Below are positions 1 through 6,968 of a stretch of DNA of 27,493 nt, in pieces. The DNA is taken from positions 1-27,493 of the forward strand of contig CAKTOH010000018.1 of assembly GCA_934589705.1 (NCBI GenBank). Reading direction: 5' to 3'. The number at the start of each line of letters is the position of its first letter. Position 1 is the stretch's first letter. The position numbers were made by a program, and so were the translations under genes. The stretch is from an uncultured Oscillospiraceae bacterium. GTDB taxonomy: Bacteria > Bacillota > Clostridia > Oscillospirales > Oscillospiraceae. Under the pieces are notes generated by a model that made no database searches, had not been told where the DNA came from, and saw only the letters and a program-made list of their open reading frames with translations.

Positions 1-42
1 CTGATTACAAATCAGTTGCTCTACCAACTGAGCTATACCGGC
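1..42 (-). tRNA. tRNA-Thr(UGU), 5' portion, cut by window edge
   Basis: Read on the minus strand from 42, the sequence gives a 7-nt acceptor arm (GCCGGTA), TA at positions 8-9, a D arm with GCTC/GAGC and the AGTTGGTAGA loop, then an anticodon stem ACTGA/TCAG(T) around the 7-nt loop TTTGTAA. The loop places TGT at 34-36, so it reads ACA (Thr). The variable, T and 3' acceptor parts lie beyond base 1. A consensus promoter sits just upstream at 63-90. Confidence 0.92.
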
Positions 43-62
43 GTCTCGAACCGAACACGCTT

Positions 63-90
63 ATTATAGCACGGAAAACGGAAAAGTCAA
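63..90 (-). promoter_or_regulatory. Sigma-A type promoter for the tRNA-Thr gene
   Basis: On the minus strand, -35 TTGACT (90-85), a 16-nt spacer and -10 TATAAT (68-63) lie about 20 nt before the tRNA 5' end at 42. Both boxes are near consensus, and the position fits a stable-RNA promoter. Confidence 0.85.
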
Positions 91-170
91 GCACTTTTTT
101 GCATATTTGAAAAGGAAACTTTTCAGGGAGAATTTCGCAGAAAAAGAGCATTTCTGACGAATATTCCGAA

Positions 171-202
171 GAAAAACCGTCCCCGGAATTTTCCGGGGAC
201 GG
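171..202 (-). terminator. Intrinsic terminator downstream of ileS
   Basis: A perfect 10-bp GC-rich stem (CCGTCCCCGG / CCGGGGACGG, 177-186 and 193-202, loop of 6) is followed on the minus strand by a run of five T (176-172). It lies 12 bases past the ileS stop and ends that transcript before the tRNA promoter. Confidence 0.9.
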
Positions 203-214
203 TCAAGAAAAGAC

Positions 215-3004
215 TTACAGCTCCACGTCCAGCTTGGCGATGACGGCGGCGCAGCGGGGGCACAGACCCTCGGCGTTGGCATGTTCAGAGTGCATCCAGC
301 AGCGGGGACACTTGGTGCCCTTGGCCTCGCTGACACCGATGGTCAGAGCGGGGAAGTTCACGCCCTGGCCTACCTCAGCGCCTTCCTCCGGCTCGTTCCA
401 GTCGCAGGCGGACACGATGCACACCTCGGCCAGATTCACGCCCTCACAGGCGGCCTTGAGCTCGGCGTCGTCGGTTTTCAGGGTGACGTGAGCCTCCAGA
501 GCCTTGCCGATGCGCTTGTCCGCCCGGGCCTTTTCCAGAATGCCGTTTACATCCTGACGGAGCTTCATGACGGTGTCCCACTTGGCCATGGCGGCCTCGT
601 CCAGAGCGTAGGCGGAGAAGTCTTCGGGCATCTGGTTGAGCAGCACGTTCCGGCTGTCGTCGGTGTCCCGGTGGGGCATGGACTGCCAGATCTCGTCGCA
701 GGTGAAGGCCAGAATGGGGGCGAAGACCTTGGCCATGGCGTCCAGAATCAGGAACAGGGCAGTCTGGGCGGAGCGGCGGCGCAGGCCGTTCTTCTCCTCG
801 CAGTACAGCCGGTCTTTCAGGATATCCAGATAGAAGCTGGACAGCTCCACCACGCAGAAGTCGTTGATGGCGTGGGAAACCAGGTGGAACTCATAGCCGT
901 TGTAGGCCTTCCGGCATTCCTTCACCAGCGCGTCCAGCTTGGTCAGTGCCCAGCGATCCAGCTCCTCCAGCTGGTCTGCGGGAACCAGGTTGTTGGGGTC
1001 AAACTCGTTCAGGTTGCCCAGGCAGTACCGGGCGGTGTTCCGGAATTTCAGATAGTTCTGGGCGATCTGCTTGAAAATCTCCTTAGAGCAGCGCACATCC
1101 GCATGATAGTCGGAGGAAGCTGCCCACAGACGGACGATGTCCGCGCCGAATTCCTTGATGAGGTCGGCGGGGTCAACGCCGTTGCCCAGGGACTTGTGCA
1201 TGGCCCGGCCCTGGCCGTCTACCGTCCAGCCGTGGGTCAGCACCTGACGGAAGGGCGCACCCCGGTCAAGAGCGCCTACGGAGGTCAGAAGGGAGGACTG
1301 GAACCAACCACGGTACTGATCGGCACCTTCCAGATACACGTCCGCAGGCCACAGCTCAGGGGTGCGGTGCATCAGGGAGGCGTAGTGGGTGGAGCCGGAG
1401 TCAAACCAGCAGTCCAGGGTATCCTTCTCCTTGGTAAAGTCCTTGCCGCCGCAGTGGGGGCAGGTGAAGCCCTCAGGAGCCAGCTCCATGGCGTCCTTCT
1501 CGAACCAGATGTTGGAGCCGTACTCGTCGAAGAGCTTCGACAGCTTCATAATGGACTCTTCCGTGGATACGGGCTTGCCGCAGCTCTTGCAGTAGAACAC
1601 GGGGATGGGCAGACCCCACCGGCGCTGACGGGAGATGCACCAGTCGGCCCGCTCCCGGATCATGCTGGTCATCCGCTCCTGACCCCAGGCAGGGTACCAC
1701 TGGACGTTCTCAATGGCCTTGATGGCCTGATCCTTGAAGGATTCCACGGAGCAGAACCACTGGGGGGTGGCCCGGAAAATGACAGGCTTCTTGCACCGGT
1801 CATGGTGGGGGTAGGAGTGGACGATCTCCTCGGAGGCGAAGAGTACGCCGGACTGGCGCATATCCTCCAGAATCACGGGGTTAGACTCCTCAGTCTTCAT
1901 CCCAGCGTACTTGCCGGCATAGTCGGTGTGGCGGCCGTAGTCGTCCACGGGAACCACCAGCTCCATGCCGTAGCGCATACAGGTCTGGTAGTCGTCGGCA
2001 CCGAAGCCGGGGGCGGTGTGGACACAGCCCGTACCGGAATCCATGGTGACGTACTCGGCGTTGACCAGCCGGGAGGTCTTGTCCATGAAGGGATGCTGAG
2101 CCAGCATATTCTCAAAGAAGGAGCCGGGATACCGGGCCAGAACCTCGTAGTTCTCAAAGCCGCCGATGTGCATGACCTTGTCCATCAGAGCCTCCGCCAT
2201 GATGTAGGTCTCACCGTTTTCGGCCTTCACGAGAACATAAGTGTCCCGGGGATGCAGGCAGATGGCCAGGTTGCCGGGGAGCGTCCAGATGGTAGTCGTC
2301 CAGATGACGAAATAGGTCTTGCTCAGATCAAACTGGGAAAGCTTGCCCAGGTCGTCCTTCATGGGGAACTTGACGTAGACGGTGGTGCAGGCGTCATCCT
2401 TGTACTCGATGTCGGCCTCGGCCACGGCGGTGACGCAGTAGGGACACCAGGTGACAGGCTTTAAGCCCTTGTAGATGTAGCCCTTGTCAAACATCCGGCC
2501 AAAGACCTTGACCTCCTGGGCCTCAAAGTGCTTGTCCATGGTGCGGTAGGGATGCTCCCAGTCGCCCACGACACCCAGACGCTTGAAGCCGCCCATCTGC
2601 TTCTGGATGAAGTCCTCGGCGAACTCCTCGCAGGCCTTCCGGAACTCAGGCACGGACATGTCCTTGTTCAGCTTTTTTTTGGAGGTCTCGATGGCCCGCT
2701 CGATGGGAAGACCGTGGTTGTCCCAGCCGGGGACGTAGGGGGTGTAGTAGCCCATCATGGCGTGGGAGCGGACGATGAAGTCCTTCAGGGTCTTATTCAG
2801 GGCATGACCCATGTGAATATAGCCGTTGGAGAAGGGAGGGCCGTCGTGAAGCACGAACCGGGGCAGATCCTTGTTCTTTTCCAGCATGGCGTTGTAGAGA
2901 TTCTGCTCCTGCCAACGCTCCAGCATTCCGGGCTCCCGATTGGGAAGACCGGCCTTCATGGGGAAGTCCGTCTTCGGGGTGATGATGGTGTTTTTGTATT
3001 CCAT
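215..3004 (-). CDS. ileS: Isoleucyl-tRNA synthetase
   Basis: Charges tRNA-Ile with isoleucine in the cytoplasm, with editing of misactivated valine expected for the family. The 929-aa length is typical of the bacterial enzyme. The class I HIGH signature appears as HMGH at residues 64-67 after PPFSNGYI, and the KMSKS loop appears as MHKSLGN near residue 600. The C-terminus carries a zinc-finger pair, CPRC...CPRC, in the last 30 or so residues, as in bacterial-type IleS. The open frame continues 50 codons further upstream, but those run through the T-box terminator hairpin. The ATG at 3004 has GGAGG 11 nt upstream and begins MEYKNTIITPKTDFPM, so I chose it. Expression should respond to uncharged tRNA-Ile through the T-box leader. 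The gene follows divIVA, as in the yggS-sepF-divIVA-ileS clusters of Firmicutes. Confidence 0.97.
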   Translation of the reverse strand: MEYKNTIITPKTDFPMKAGLPNREPGMLERWQEQNLYNAMLEKNKDLPRFVLHDGPPFSNGYIHMGHALNKTLKDFIVRSHAMMGYYTPYVPGWDNHGLPIERAIETSKKKLNKDMSVPEFRKACEEFAEDFIQKQMGGFKRLGVVGDWEHPYRTMDKHFEAQEVKVFGRMFDKGYIYKGLKPVTWCPYCVTAVAEADIEYKDDACTTVYVKFPMKDDLGKLSQFDLSKTYFVIWTTTIWTLPGNLAICLHPRDTYVLVKAENGETYIMAEALMDKVMHIGGFENYEVLARYPGSFFENMLAQHPFMDKTSRLVNAEYVTMDSGTGCVHTAPGFGADDYQTCMRYGMELVVPVDDYGRHTDYAGKYAGMKTEESNPVILEDMRQSGVLFASEEIVHSYPHHDRCKKPVIFRATPQWFCSVESFKDQAIKAIENVQWYPAWGQERMTSMIRERADWCISRQRRWGLPIPVFYCKSCGKPVSTEESIMKLSKLFDEYGSNIWFEKDAMELAPEGFTCPHCGGKDFTKEKDTLDCWFDSGSTHYASLMHRTPELWPADVYLEGADQYRGWFQSSLLTSVGALDRGAPFRQVLTHGWTVDGQGRAMHKSLGNGVDPADLIKEFGADIVRLWAASSDYHADVRCSKEIFKQIAQNYLKFRNTARYCLGNLNEFDPNNLVPADQLEELDRWALTKLDALVKECRKAYNGYEFHLVSHAINDFCVVELSSFYLDILKDRLYCEEKNGLRRRSAQTALFLILDAMAKVFAPILAFTCDEIWQSMPHRDTDDSRNVLLNQMPEDFSAYALDEAAMAKWDTVMKLRQDVNGILEKARADKRIGKALEAHVTLKTDDAELKAACEGVNLAEVCIVSACDWNEPEEGAEVGQGVNFPALTIGVSEAKGTKCPRCWMHSEHANAEGLCPRCAAVIAKLDVEL

Positions 3005-3040
3005 TGGATTTCTTACCTCCATACAATATGCGGATATTTG

Positions 3041-3085
3041 AATATAAAAAACGCCTTTGTCTCCTGAAATTAAGAGACAAAGGCG
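3041..3085 (-). terminator. Regulated intrinsic terminator of the ileS T-box leader
   Basis: A 12-bp hairpin with arms 3052-3063 and 3074-3085 (CGCCTTTGTCTC / GAGACAAAGGCG) is followed on the minus strand by TTTTTTATATT. It lies directly between the T-box sequence and the ileS ribosome binding site. That is where a T-box terminator competing with an antiterminator is expected. Confidence 0.93.
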
Positions 3086-3445
3086 CATTTTTACCTCTGC
3101 GGTACCACTCTTGTTCCGTTTACACGGCACTCGTCGGCGCGATATCGGGCGCACCCGTCCCAGCCTACTAAGGAACCTCTGAATAAATCGTCTGCGGCTG
3201 GATAGCGGATCTTTTTCCCTATCCGTGCAGCTTCAAAAGTGGGAAATACATACAGTATTCCTCCACTTTTAAAGCCTTCGGCTAGAGAAAAATCTCTCGC
3301 TCCCAGCTCTTGCCGATTTAATCAGAGCTTCCCTAAGAAATTTCCTGTTCGGTGGGCGGCTCCGGGGTGATACGGGATTTGCCTTGCCTGCTGCCTTGCA
3401 CCTTCCGGCAGCTCTCTGCTGGCGCGGGCGAATTCGCCTGTCCCC
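3052..3445 (-). promoter_or_regulatory. T-box riboswitch leader (Ile specifier) of ileS, interrupted by an extra RNA element
   Basis: The T-box motif AGAGTGGTACCGCAGAGG lies at 3094-3111 on the minus strand. Its UGGU bulge would pair with the acceptor end of a tRNA whose discriminator base is A, as in tRNA-Ile. Upstream, Stem I is recognisable by AGAGAG (near 3418), GGTGCAAG and CGGAGCCGC. The predicted specifier codon is AUC (Ile) at 3371-3369. Downstream come an AGTAGGCTGGGACGG segment (3169-3155) typical of T-box leaders, then the antiterminator and terminator. Uncharged tRNA-Ile should stabilise the antiterminator and allow ileS transcription. Between Stem I and AGTAGG lies a 169-nt insert (3168-3336) that resembles no T-box part and recurs elsewhere in the window. 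The 5' end is approximate, and no strong promoter was found between divIVA and the leader, so readthrough from divIVA is possible. Confidence 0.93.
3168..3336 (-). ncRNA. Unidentified structured RNA element, copy A (in the ileS T-box leader)
   Basis: Sense strand is minus, the same as ileS. The outer helix pairs 3336-3314 with 3168-3190, with 21 of 23 positions paired counting G-U. A second helix pairs 3275-3263 with 3230-3242 (13 bp) and encloses a small hairpin GGAATAC/GTATTTCC. A third pairs GGATAG with CTATCC around the loop GGAAAAAGATCCG. Conserved blocks shared with copy B are at 3319-3307, 3300-3289, 3261-3243, 3230-3225, 3215-3204 and 3197-3185. TTA is present on both flanks (CTTA before, TTAG after), compatible with insertion and a 3-bp target duplication. 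I cannot assign it to a known riboswitch or ncRNA family. No protein frame is evident. Confidence 0.75.
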
Positions 3446-3475
3446 TTCAAAGCCTGTTATTCAAGTAGTGTCAGC

Positions 3476-4150
3476 TTATTTGCTGGTGGGATCGTAGTTC
3501 CGGCCGAACTGAAGATTCAGGCTGGCAAACTTGCTGGTGGTGGTGTCGTTGTTGGTCGGATGCTTGGGAGCCGCCTTGGGGGCGGTGTCCACGGTGCTGC
3601 CGATCATGGTCTCAATGTTCTGGGCAATTTCGTCCGCCACATCCTTGTCCTGCACAGGAGCGGGGGCTACAGCGGTCTCGGGGGCGGGGGCATTGGCGGC
3701 CTTGATCCGATCCAAAGCCTGGATGCAGGTGCGCAGCTGCTCCTGAAGCTCGCCGATCTTGGCGGCGGCAGCCTTCCGGGCTTCCTGAACCCGGGCAGTC
3801 TCCGCGGCCACCAGGGCATCGGAATTCTGGGGGGCGGGAGCAGTGGCGGCAGCGGTGGCGCTGGCGCTACTGAGCATCTGGGCGCACTTGGCCTGGGCCT
3901 CGGCAACCATCTTGTCGCAGGTCTTCTGGGCATTGATGACGGCATCCTTCATGGAGGCCTCATTCTTCCGGTATTCCTCCAGCTTGCCCACCAGCACCCG
4001 CATCTTGCTCTTGAGCAGGGCGTTTTCCTTGTACAGCGTTACATAGTCCTCGGTCAGAGGCTCCAGAAACTCATCCACCTGCTGCATATCGTAGCCGCCG
4101 AAGGTGGAGCGACCGAAAGAGACCTGATCAATCTGCTGCGGTGTAAACAT
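3476..4150 (-). CDS. divIVA: DivIVA-domain cell division/polarity protein
   Basis: A 224-aa DivIVA/GpsB-family protein. The N-terminal 60 residues carry the family signature: FTPQQIDQVSFGRSTFGGYDMQ, then QVDEFL, followed by a coiled-coil start (YVTLYKENALLKSKM). Such proteins bind curved membrane at septa and poles and recruit division or growth factors. After about residue 95 the sequence becomes an Ala/Pro/Gln-rich linker, then a second helical stretch near 105-145, and a low-complexity tail. The ATG at 4150 was chosen because GGAAGGAG lies just upstream; the longer open frame would begin at a TTG that overlaps that binding site. It sits between sepF and ileS. In many Firmicutes ylmG and ylmH lie between sepF and divIVA; here there is only a 141-nt gap. 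Confidence 0.92.
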   Translation of the reverse strand: MFTPQQIDQVSFGRSTFGGYDMQQVDEFLEPLTEDYVTLYKENALLKSKMRVLVGKLEEYRKNEASMKDAVINAQKTCDKMVAEAQAKCAQMLSSASATAAATAPAPQNSDALVAAETARVQEARKAAAAKIGELQEQLRTCIQALDRIKAANAPAPETAVAPAPVQDKDVADEIAQNIETMIGSTVDTAPKAAPKHPTNNDTTTSKFASLNLQFGRNYDPTSK

Positions 4151-4257
4151 GGTAATGTTTTCTCCTTCCAAAAGTCAGTTTATCCCGAAAGTCGGGACCC
4201 CATACCGATTGCGTCCGGAAATGGTCTTTTACACACCGATTCCAGGGAGTCGATCTG

Positions 4258-4286
4258 TAAAAAACCGCCTGCCGGATGCCCGGTTT
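4258..4286 (-). terminator. Possible weak intrinsic terminator after sepF
   Basis: The minus strand has AAACCG/CGGTTT (4286-4281 and 4267-4262) around a 13-nt loop, ending in a six-T run that overlaps the 3' arm. The stem is short, so partial readthrough into divIVA is likely. No convincing divIVA promoter was found in the remaining gap (4151-4258); a poor TCGACT-16-TAAAAG match is the best candidate. Confidence 0.4.
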
Positions 4287-4291
4287 CAGAA

Positions 4292-4852
4292 TCAGACGTA
4301 GCTCTCCACTTCTGCCTGGAGGGTTTCCAGATCGCCCTGGATCTCCATATTGTGGGGGCAGAACAGGTAAGCGGACTGGGCGATTTTCTTTACGTCCCCG
4401 TCCAGAGCGTACACACAGCCGGACAGGAAGTCCACCACCCGGCGAGCCATGGCCTTGTCCACATTTTCCATGTTGACAATGACGGCCTTCCGGTTGCGCA
4501 GGTCGTCGGCGGCCTTAGAGGTGTCGTTGAAGCTGCCCGGACGGAACAGAACCACTTCCTGCTTATTGGAGCCGCCGTTCATGTTCAGCACTTGGCCGGT
4601 GAAGCCGGAGCTGACGGCAGTGCCGGTGGAAGCGGCAGGGGCAGGGGTAAAGCCATAGTCCTCCTGCTCCTCAGGCTCATCCTCTACGGGAGCCGGAGCC
4701 GGAGTGCGGCGGGGGGCGCGACGGGAAGAAGCGGGCTTTTCGGCGGGCTGATCGTAATCGTCATCGCCGTAGTCGTCTTCCTCGTCGTAATCATCGTAAT
4801 CGTCGTCTGAGTAGGGCTGGGCAAATTTCTTCACATTATCCCACAAGCTCAT
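4292..4852 (-). CDS. sepF: Cell division protein SepF
   Basis: A 186-aa SepF homologue, the FtsZ-binding membrane anchor of the Gram-positive division ring. The N-terminus, MSLWDNVKKFAQP, is the amphipathic membrane-targeting helix. An acidic Asp/Tyr-rich linker (about residues 15-35) and a Pro/Ala linker follow. The C-terminal SepF core begins at NKQEVVLFRPGSFNDTSKAADDLRNRKAVIVNMENVD and runs through RRVVDFLSGCVYALDGDVKKI. The ATG at 4852 is preceded by AGGAGG with a 9-nt spacing; the open frame extends 21 codons upstream without a better site. It follows yggS by 28 nt, so the two are probably cotranscribed. The short hairpin after its stop may reduce transcription into divIVA. Confidence 0.95.
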   Translation of the reverse strand: MSLWDNVKKFAQPYSDDDYDDYDEEDDYGDDDYDQPAEKPASSRRAPRRTPAPAPVEDEPEEQEDYGFTPAPAASTGTAVSSGFTGQVLNMNGGSNKQEVVLFRPGSFNDTSKAADDLRNRKAVIVNMENVDKAMARRVVDFLSGCVYALDGDVKKIAQSAYLFCPHNMEIQGDLETLQAEVESYV

Positions 4853-4880
4853 TGGTTGTATCCTCCTAAGTATATGCGCA

Positions 4881-5591
4881 TCATTTTGATGAAGTTTTAC
4901 TGTAGTCCCGGGCACCGAAAATGGCGGTGCCGACGCGGATCATGGTGCTGCCCGCGGCGATGGCGTCTTCGAAATCGCCGGACATTCCCATCGATAAACA
5001 GTCCACCTTGACATTATCGTTGATAATGTCTCTGATGTCAACACTTATTTGCCGCATTTTTTGAAAAAATTCAAGATTTTCGCCGGGAAAACGGGAAATT
5101 GGGGGGATTGCCATGAGTCCTTTCACACAAACGTTTGAAAATTCTCCGAAATTTTCCAGCAGCGGCAATATTTCCTCCGGGGAAAAGCCGCCCTTGCTGG
5201 CCTCGTTTCCGATATTGATTTCCAGCAGAATGTTCTGCCGGATGCCCTGCCGGCCGGCCTCCCGGTCAACGGCACGAAGCAGGTGCGCCGAGTCCACGCT
5301 CTGAATCAGGTCAACCTTTCCGACGACCTGTCTGACCTTGTTGGTCTGCAAATGGCCGATGAAATGAACCGGGGCACCGGCGTAGGCGTTTTCGGCAAGC
5401 TTTGCGGTGAGCTCCTGCACCCGGTTTTCTCCGCAGCAGTCCACCCCGGCGGCAATGGCCTGACGAACGGCTTCGGCATCGTTCATTTTCGTGGCGGCGC
5501 AGAGCTTGATTTCATCCGGATTCCGGCCACACCGCAGGGCGGCTTCCGACATCTGAGCCCGCACCCGGGCAACGTTTTCAGCAATCGACAT
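4881..5591 (-). CDS. yggS: YggS-type pyridoxal phosphate homeostasis protein
   Basis: A 236-aa member of the YggS/PROSC (PLPBP) family: a PLP-binding, alanine-racemase-fold TIM barrel thought to buffer free PLP rather than catalyse a reaction. The PLP lysine is K35 in CAATKMNDAE. Other family blocks are GVDCCGENRVQEL, HFIGHLQTNKVRQVV, IQSVDS, LLEINIGNEASKGGF and LSMGMSGDFEDAIAAGSTMIRVGTAIFG. The ATG at 5591 was preferred to an in-frame GTG 9 nt upstream; AGAAAG lies before both, so the choice is not firm. It heads the yggS-sepF-divIVA group, as in the B. subtilis ylm cluster. A terminator lies just 20 nt upstream, so transcription must come from readthrough or from a promoter overlapping the end of hfq. 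Confidence 0.95.
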   Translation of the reverse strand: MSIAENVARVRAQMSEAALRCGRNPDEIKLCAATKMNDAEAVRQAIAAGVDCCGENRVQELTAKLAENAYAGAPVHFIGHLQTNKVRQVVGKVDLIQSVDSAHLLRAVDREAGRQGIRQNILLEINIGNEASKGGFSPEEILPLLENFGEFSNVCVKGLMAIPPISRFPGENLEFFQKMRQISVDIRDIINDNVKVDCLSMGMSGDFEDAIAAGSTMIRVGTAIFGARDYSKTSSK

Positions 5592-5610
5592 AATATGCAC
5601 TTCTTTCTAT

Positions 5611-5649
5611 AAAAATAGGCGGCGGAGTATTAGAAAAACTCCGTCGCCT
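5611..5649 (-). terminator. Intrinsic terminator after hfq
   Basis: A perfect or near-perfect 12-bp hairpin (AGGCGACGGAGT / ACTCCGCCGCCT, arms 5638-5649 and 5617-5628) is followed on the minus strand by ATTTTTAT. It ends the miaB-to-hfq operon. A separate 9-bp perfect hairpin (GGGAAGCAC / GTGCTTCCC, 5653-5684) lies directly before it, just after the hfq stop. Confidence 0.9.
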
Positions 5650-5690
5650 TTCGGGAAGCACCCCACGGCTGCACAGTGCTTCCCTGAAGT

Positions 5691-5921
5691 TTAAGCGGAA
5701 ACTGGGGCTGCCTTCAGCGGCTTCATGGGGGCCAGGGTGGAAATGGCGTGCTTGTAGATCATCTGCTGCCGCCCATCCGTGACCAGAACCACCACAAAGC
5801 TGTCGTAGCCGGTGATAATCCCTCGGAGCTGGAAGCCGTTCATGAGGAACAGCGTCACGGGAACCCGGTCCCGGCGCACCTCCTTGAGAATGGCGTCCTG
5901 TAAATTCATTGCTTCTGTCAT
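5691..5921 (-). CDS. hfq: RNA chaperone Hfq
   Basis: A 76-aa Hfq, the hexameric Sm-fold protein that binds small RNAs and mRNAs. The start [18 protein letters not shown] corresponds to the N-terminal helix with the proximal-face glutamine (Q8). [27 protein letters not shown] is the Sm1 motif, and [10 protein letters not shown] carries the YKHAI core of Sm2 at residues 56-60. The tail after the Sm core is short (about 14 residues), as in Gram-positive Hfq. The ATG at 5921 has GAGGG with a 9-nt spacing. It lies 117 nt downstream of miaA in the order miaA-hfq, conserved from enterobacteria to clostridia. Two hairpins follow its stop, the second a strong terminator. Confidence 0.96.
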   Translation of the reverse strand: MTEAMNLQDAILKEVRRDRVPVTLFLMNGFQLRGIITGYDSFVVVLVTDGRQQMIYKHAISTLAPMKPLKAAPVSA

Positions 5922-6038
5922 ATGTATATACCCTCTTTTCTTTCAGACCATTGCGCACTTTGCGGCAATGCCTTGATTTTTTCGTGCCCGCACTCCCCGG
6001 GGACACCACCCGATTGGGTATACACATCCTAGCATGAT

Positions 6039-6968
6039 TCAGTTGTCAGAATCCCGAATAATCTGTCGAGCGGAAGCCAAAATTTCCTCGCTTCCCTGAC
6101 CCTCCCGCCGAATCAGCCAGTGGACGGCGGGATTCCGGCGGAACCAGGTCAGCTGCCGCTTGGCGTAGTGGCGGCTGGCCTTCTTCACTTCCTCCGCAGC
6201 CTGGGAAAGGGGTTCTCTTCCTTCCAGGGCGTTGACAAATTCCTTGTAGCCGATGGCCTGCATGGCGGTGCATTTTTCGGGAATGCCGCTGTCCAAAAGA
6301 CTTCGAATCTCTTCCATCAGTCCCATTTCCAGCATGATGTCTACCCGCTGGTCGATCCGCCAGTAGAGTTCGCCCCGGTCGGCAAAGTCCAGACCCAGCC
6401 AAAGGGGCGTGTATTTGGGCGGAATCAGCCGGGTTTTCCGGTTGTGCTCGGTGATGGTTTCTCCCGTTTCCAGGTAAACCTCCAGAGCCCGCAGAATCCG
6501 CTTCCGGTCGAAGACCCGGTCGGCGGTGTCCGGGTCGATTTCCCGGAGCCGGGCCACCATGGTGGGAAGGCCGACTTCGTCGGCTTCCGCCTCCAGCCGT
6601 TCCCGGACACCGGTGGAAGGGAAGGGGGCAAAGTCGTTGCCCCGGATGAGGCTGTCCATATACAGCCCAGTGCCTCCGGCGATGATGGCGGTTTTGCCCC
6701 GGGCGACGATGTCGTCCACAATGGGAGCGGCCATGGCGCAGTACCGGGATACGGAAAAGTCCTCATCCGGCTCCGCCACGTCGATCATGTGGTGAGGGAT
6801 GCCCTGCATCTCCTCAGGGCTCGGCTTGGCGGTGCCGATGTCCATGCGCCGGTAGACCTGCATGGAGTCGCAGGAGACCACCTCGCCGTTTAAGTCCTTT
6901 GCCAGTTCCACAGCCAAAGCGGTTTTTCCCGAGGCGGTGGGGCCGGCAAGGCAGACAATGGGATTCAT
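6039..6968 (-). CDS. miaA: tRNA dimethylallyltransferase
   Basis: A 309-aa MiaA, which transfers the dimethylallyl group to N6 of A37 in tRNAs reading UNN codons. The P-loop GPTASGKT is at residues 9-16. It is followed by SCDSMQVYRRMDIGTAKP, the PHHMIDV block, AGGTGLYMDSLIRG and the YAKRQLTWFRRN block near the C-terminus. The ATG overlaps the stop of the upstream gene by 4 nt (ATGA), so translation is probably coupled. Its product is the substrate of MiaB, encoded in the same operon, which adds the methylthio group, so two consecutive steps of ms2i6A37 synthesis are co-encoded. Confidence 0.97.
   Translation of the reverse strand: MNPIVCLAGPTASGKTALAVELAKDLNGEVVSCDSMQVYRRMDIGTAKPSPEEMQGIPHHMIDVAEPDEDFSVSRYCAMAAPIVDDIVARGKTAIIAGGTGLYMDSLIRGNDFAPFPSTGVRERLEAEADEVGLPTMVARLREIDPDTADRVFDRKRILRALEVYLETGETITEHNRKTRLIPPKYTPLWLGLDFADRGELYWRIDQRVDIMLEMGLMEEIRSLLDSGIPEKCTAMQAIGYKEFVNALEGREPLSQAAEEVKKASRHYAKRQLTWFRRNPAVHWLIRREGQGSEEILASARQIIRDSDN

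Noticed and set aside
91..170. Short AT-rich stretch between the tRNA promoter and the ileS terminator
   Set aside because: No additional gene, hairpin or repeat could be supported there; the small frame crossing it is a shadow of the ileS end.
281..2464. A 727-codon plus-strand open frame opposite ileS, and similar long frames opposite MiaB/MutS (12112-14109), the foldase (14636-16159) and FtsH (24777-26405)
   Set aside because: They lie antisense to genes with clear family motifs, are rich in Gly/Val/His/Gln with no domain, and are expected from the third-position GC bias of the sense genes.
3168..3336. Reading copy A as the normal Stem II/IIA region of the T-box
   Set aside because: The same blocks occur at 14454-14617 where no T-box sequence, specifier stem or T-box terminator exists, and the TTA flanks suggest insertion. 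Comparison with other ileS leaders is still needed to exclude it fully.
3168..3336. Treating copies A and B as an ordinary MITE pair
   Set aside because: MITE ends keep the same sequence between copies. Here the outer-helix strands differ between copies while staying self-complementary, and the unpaired core is what is conserved.
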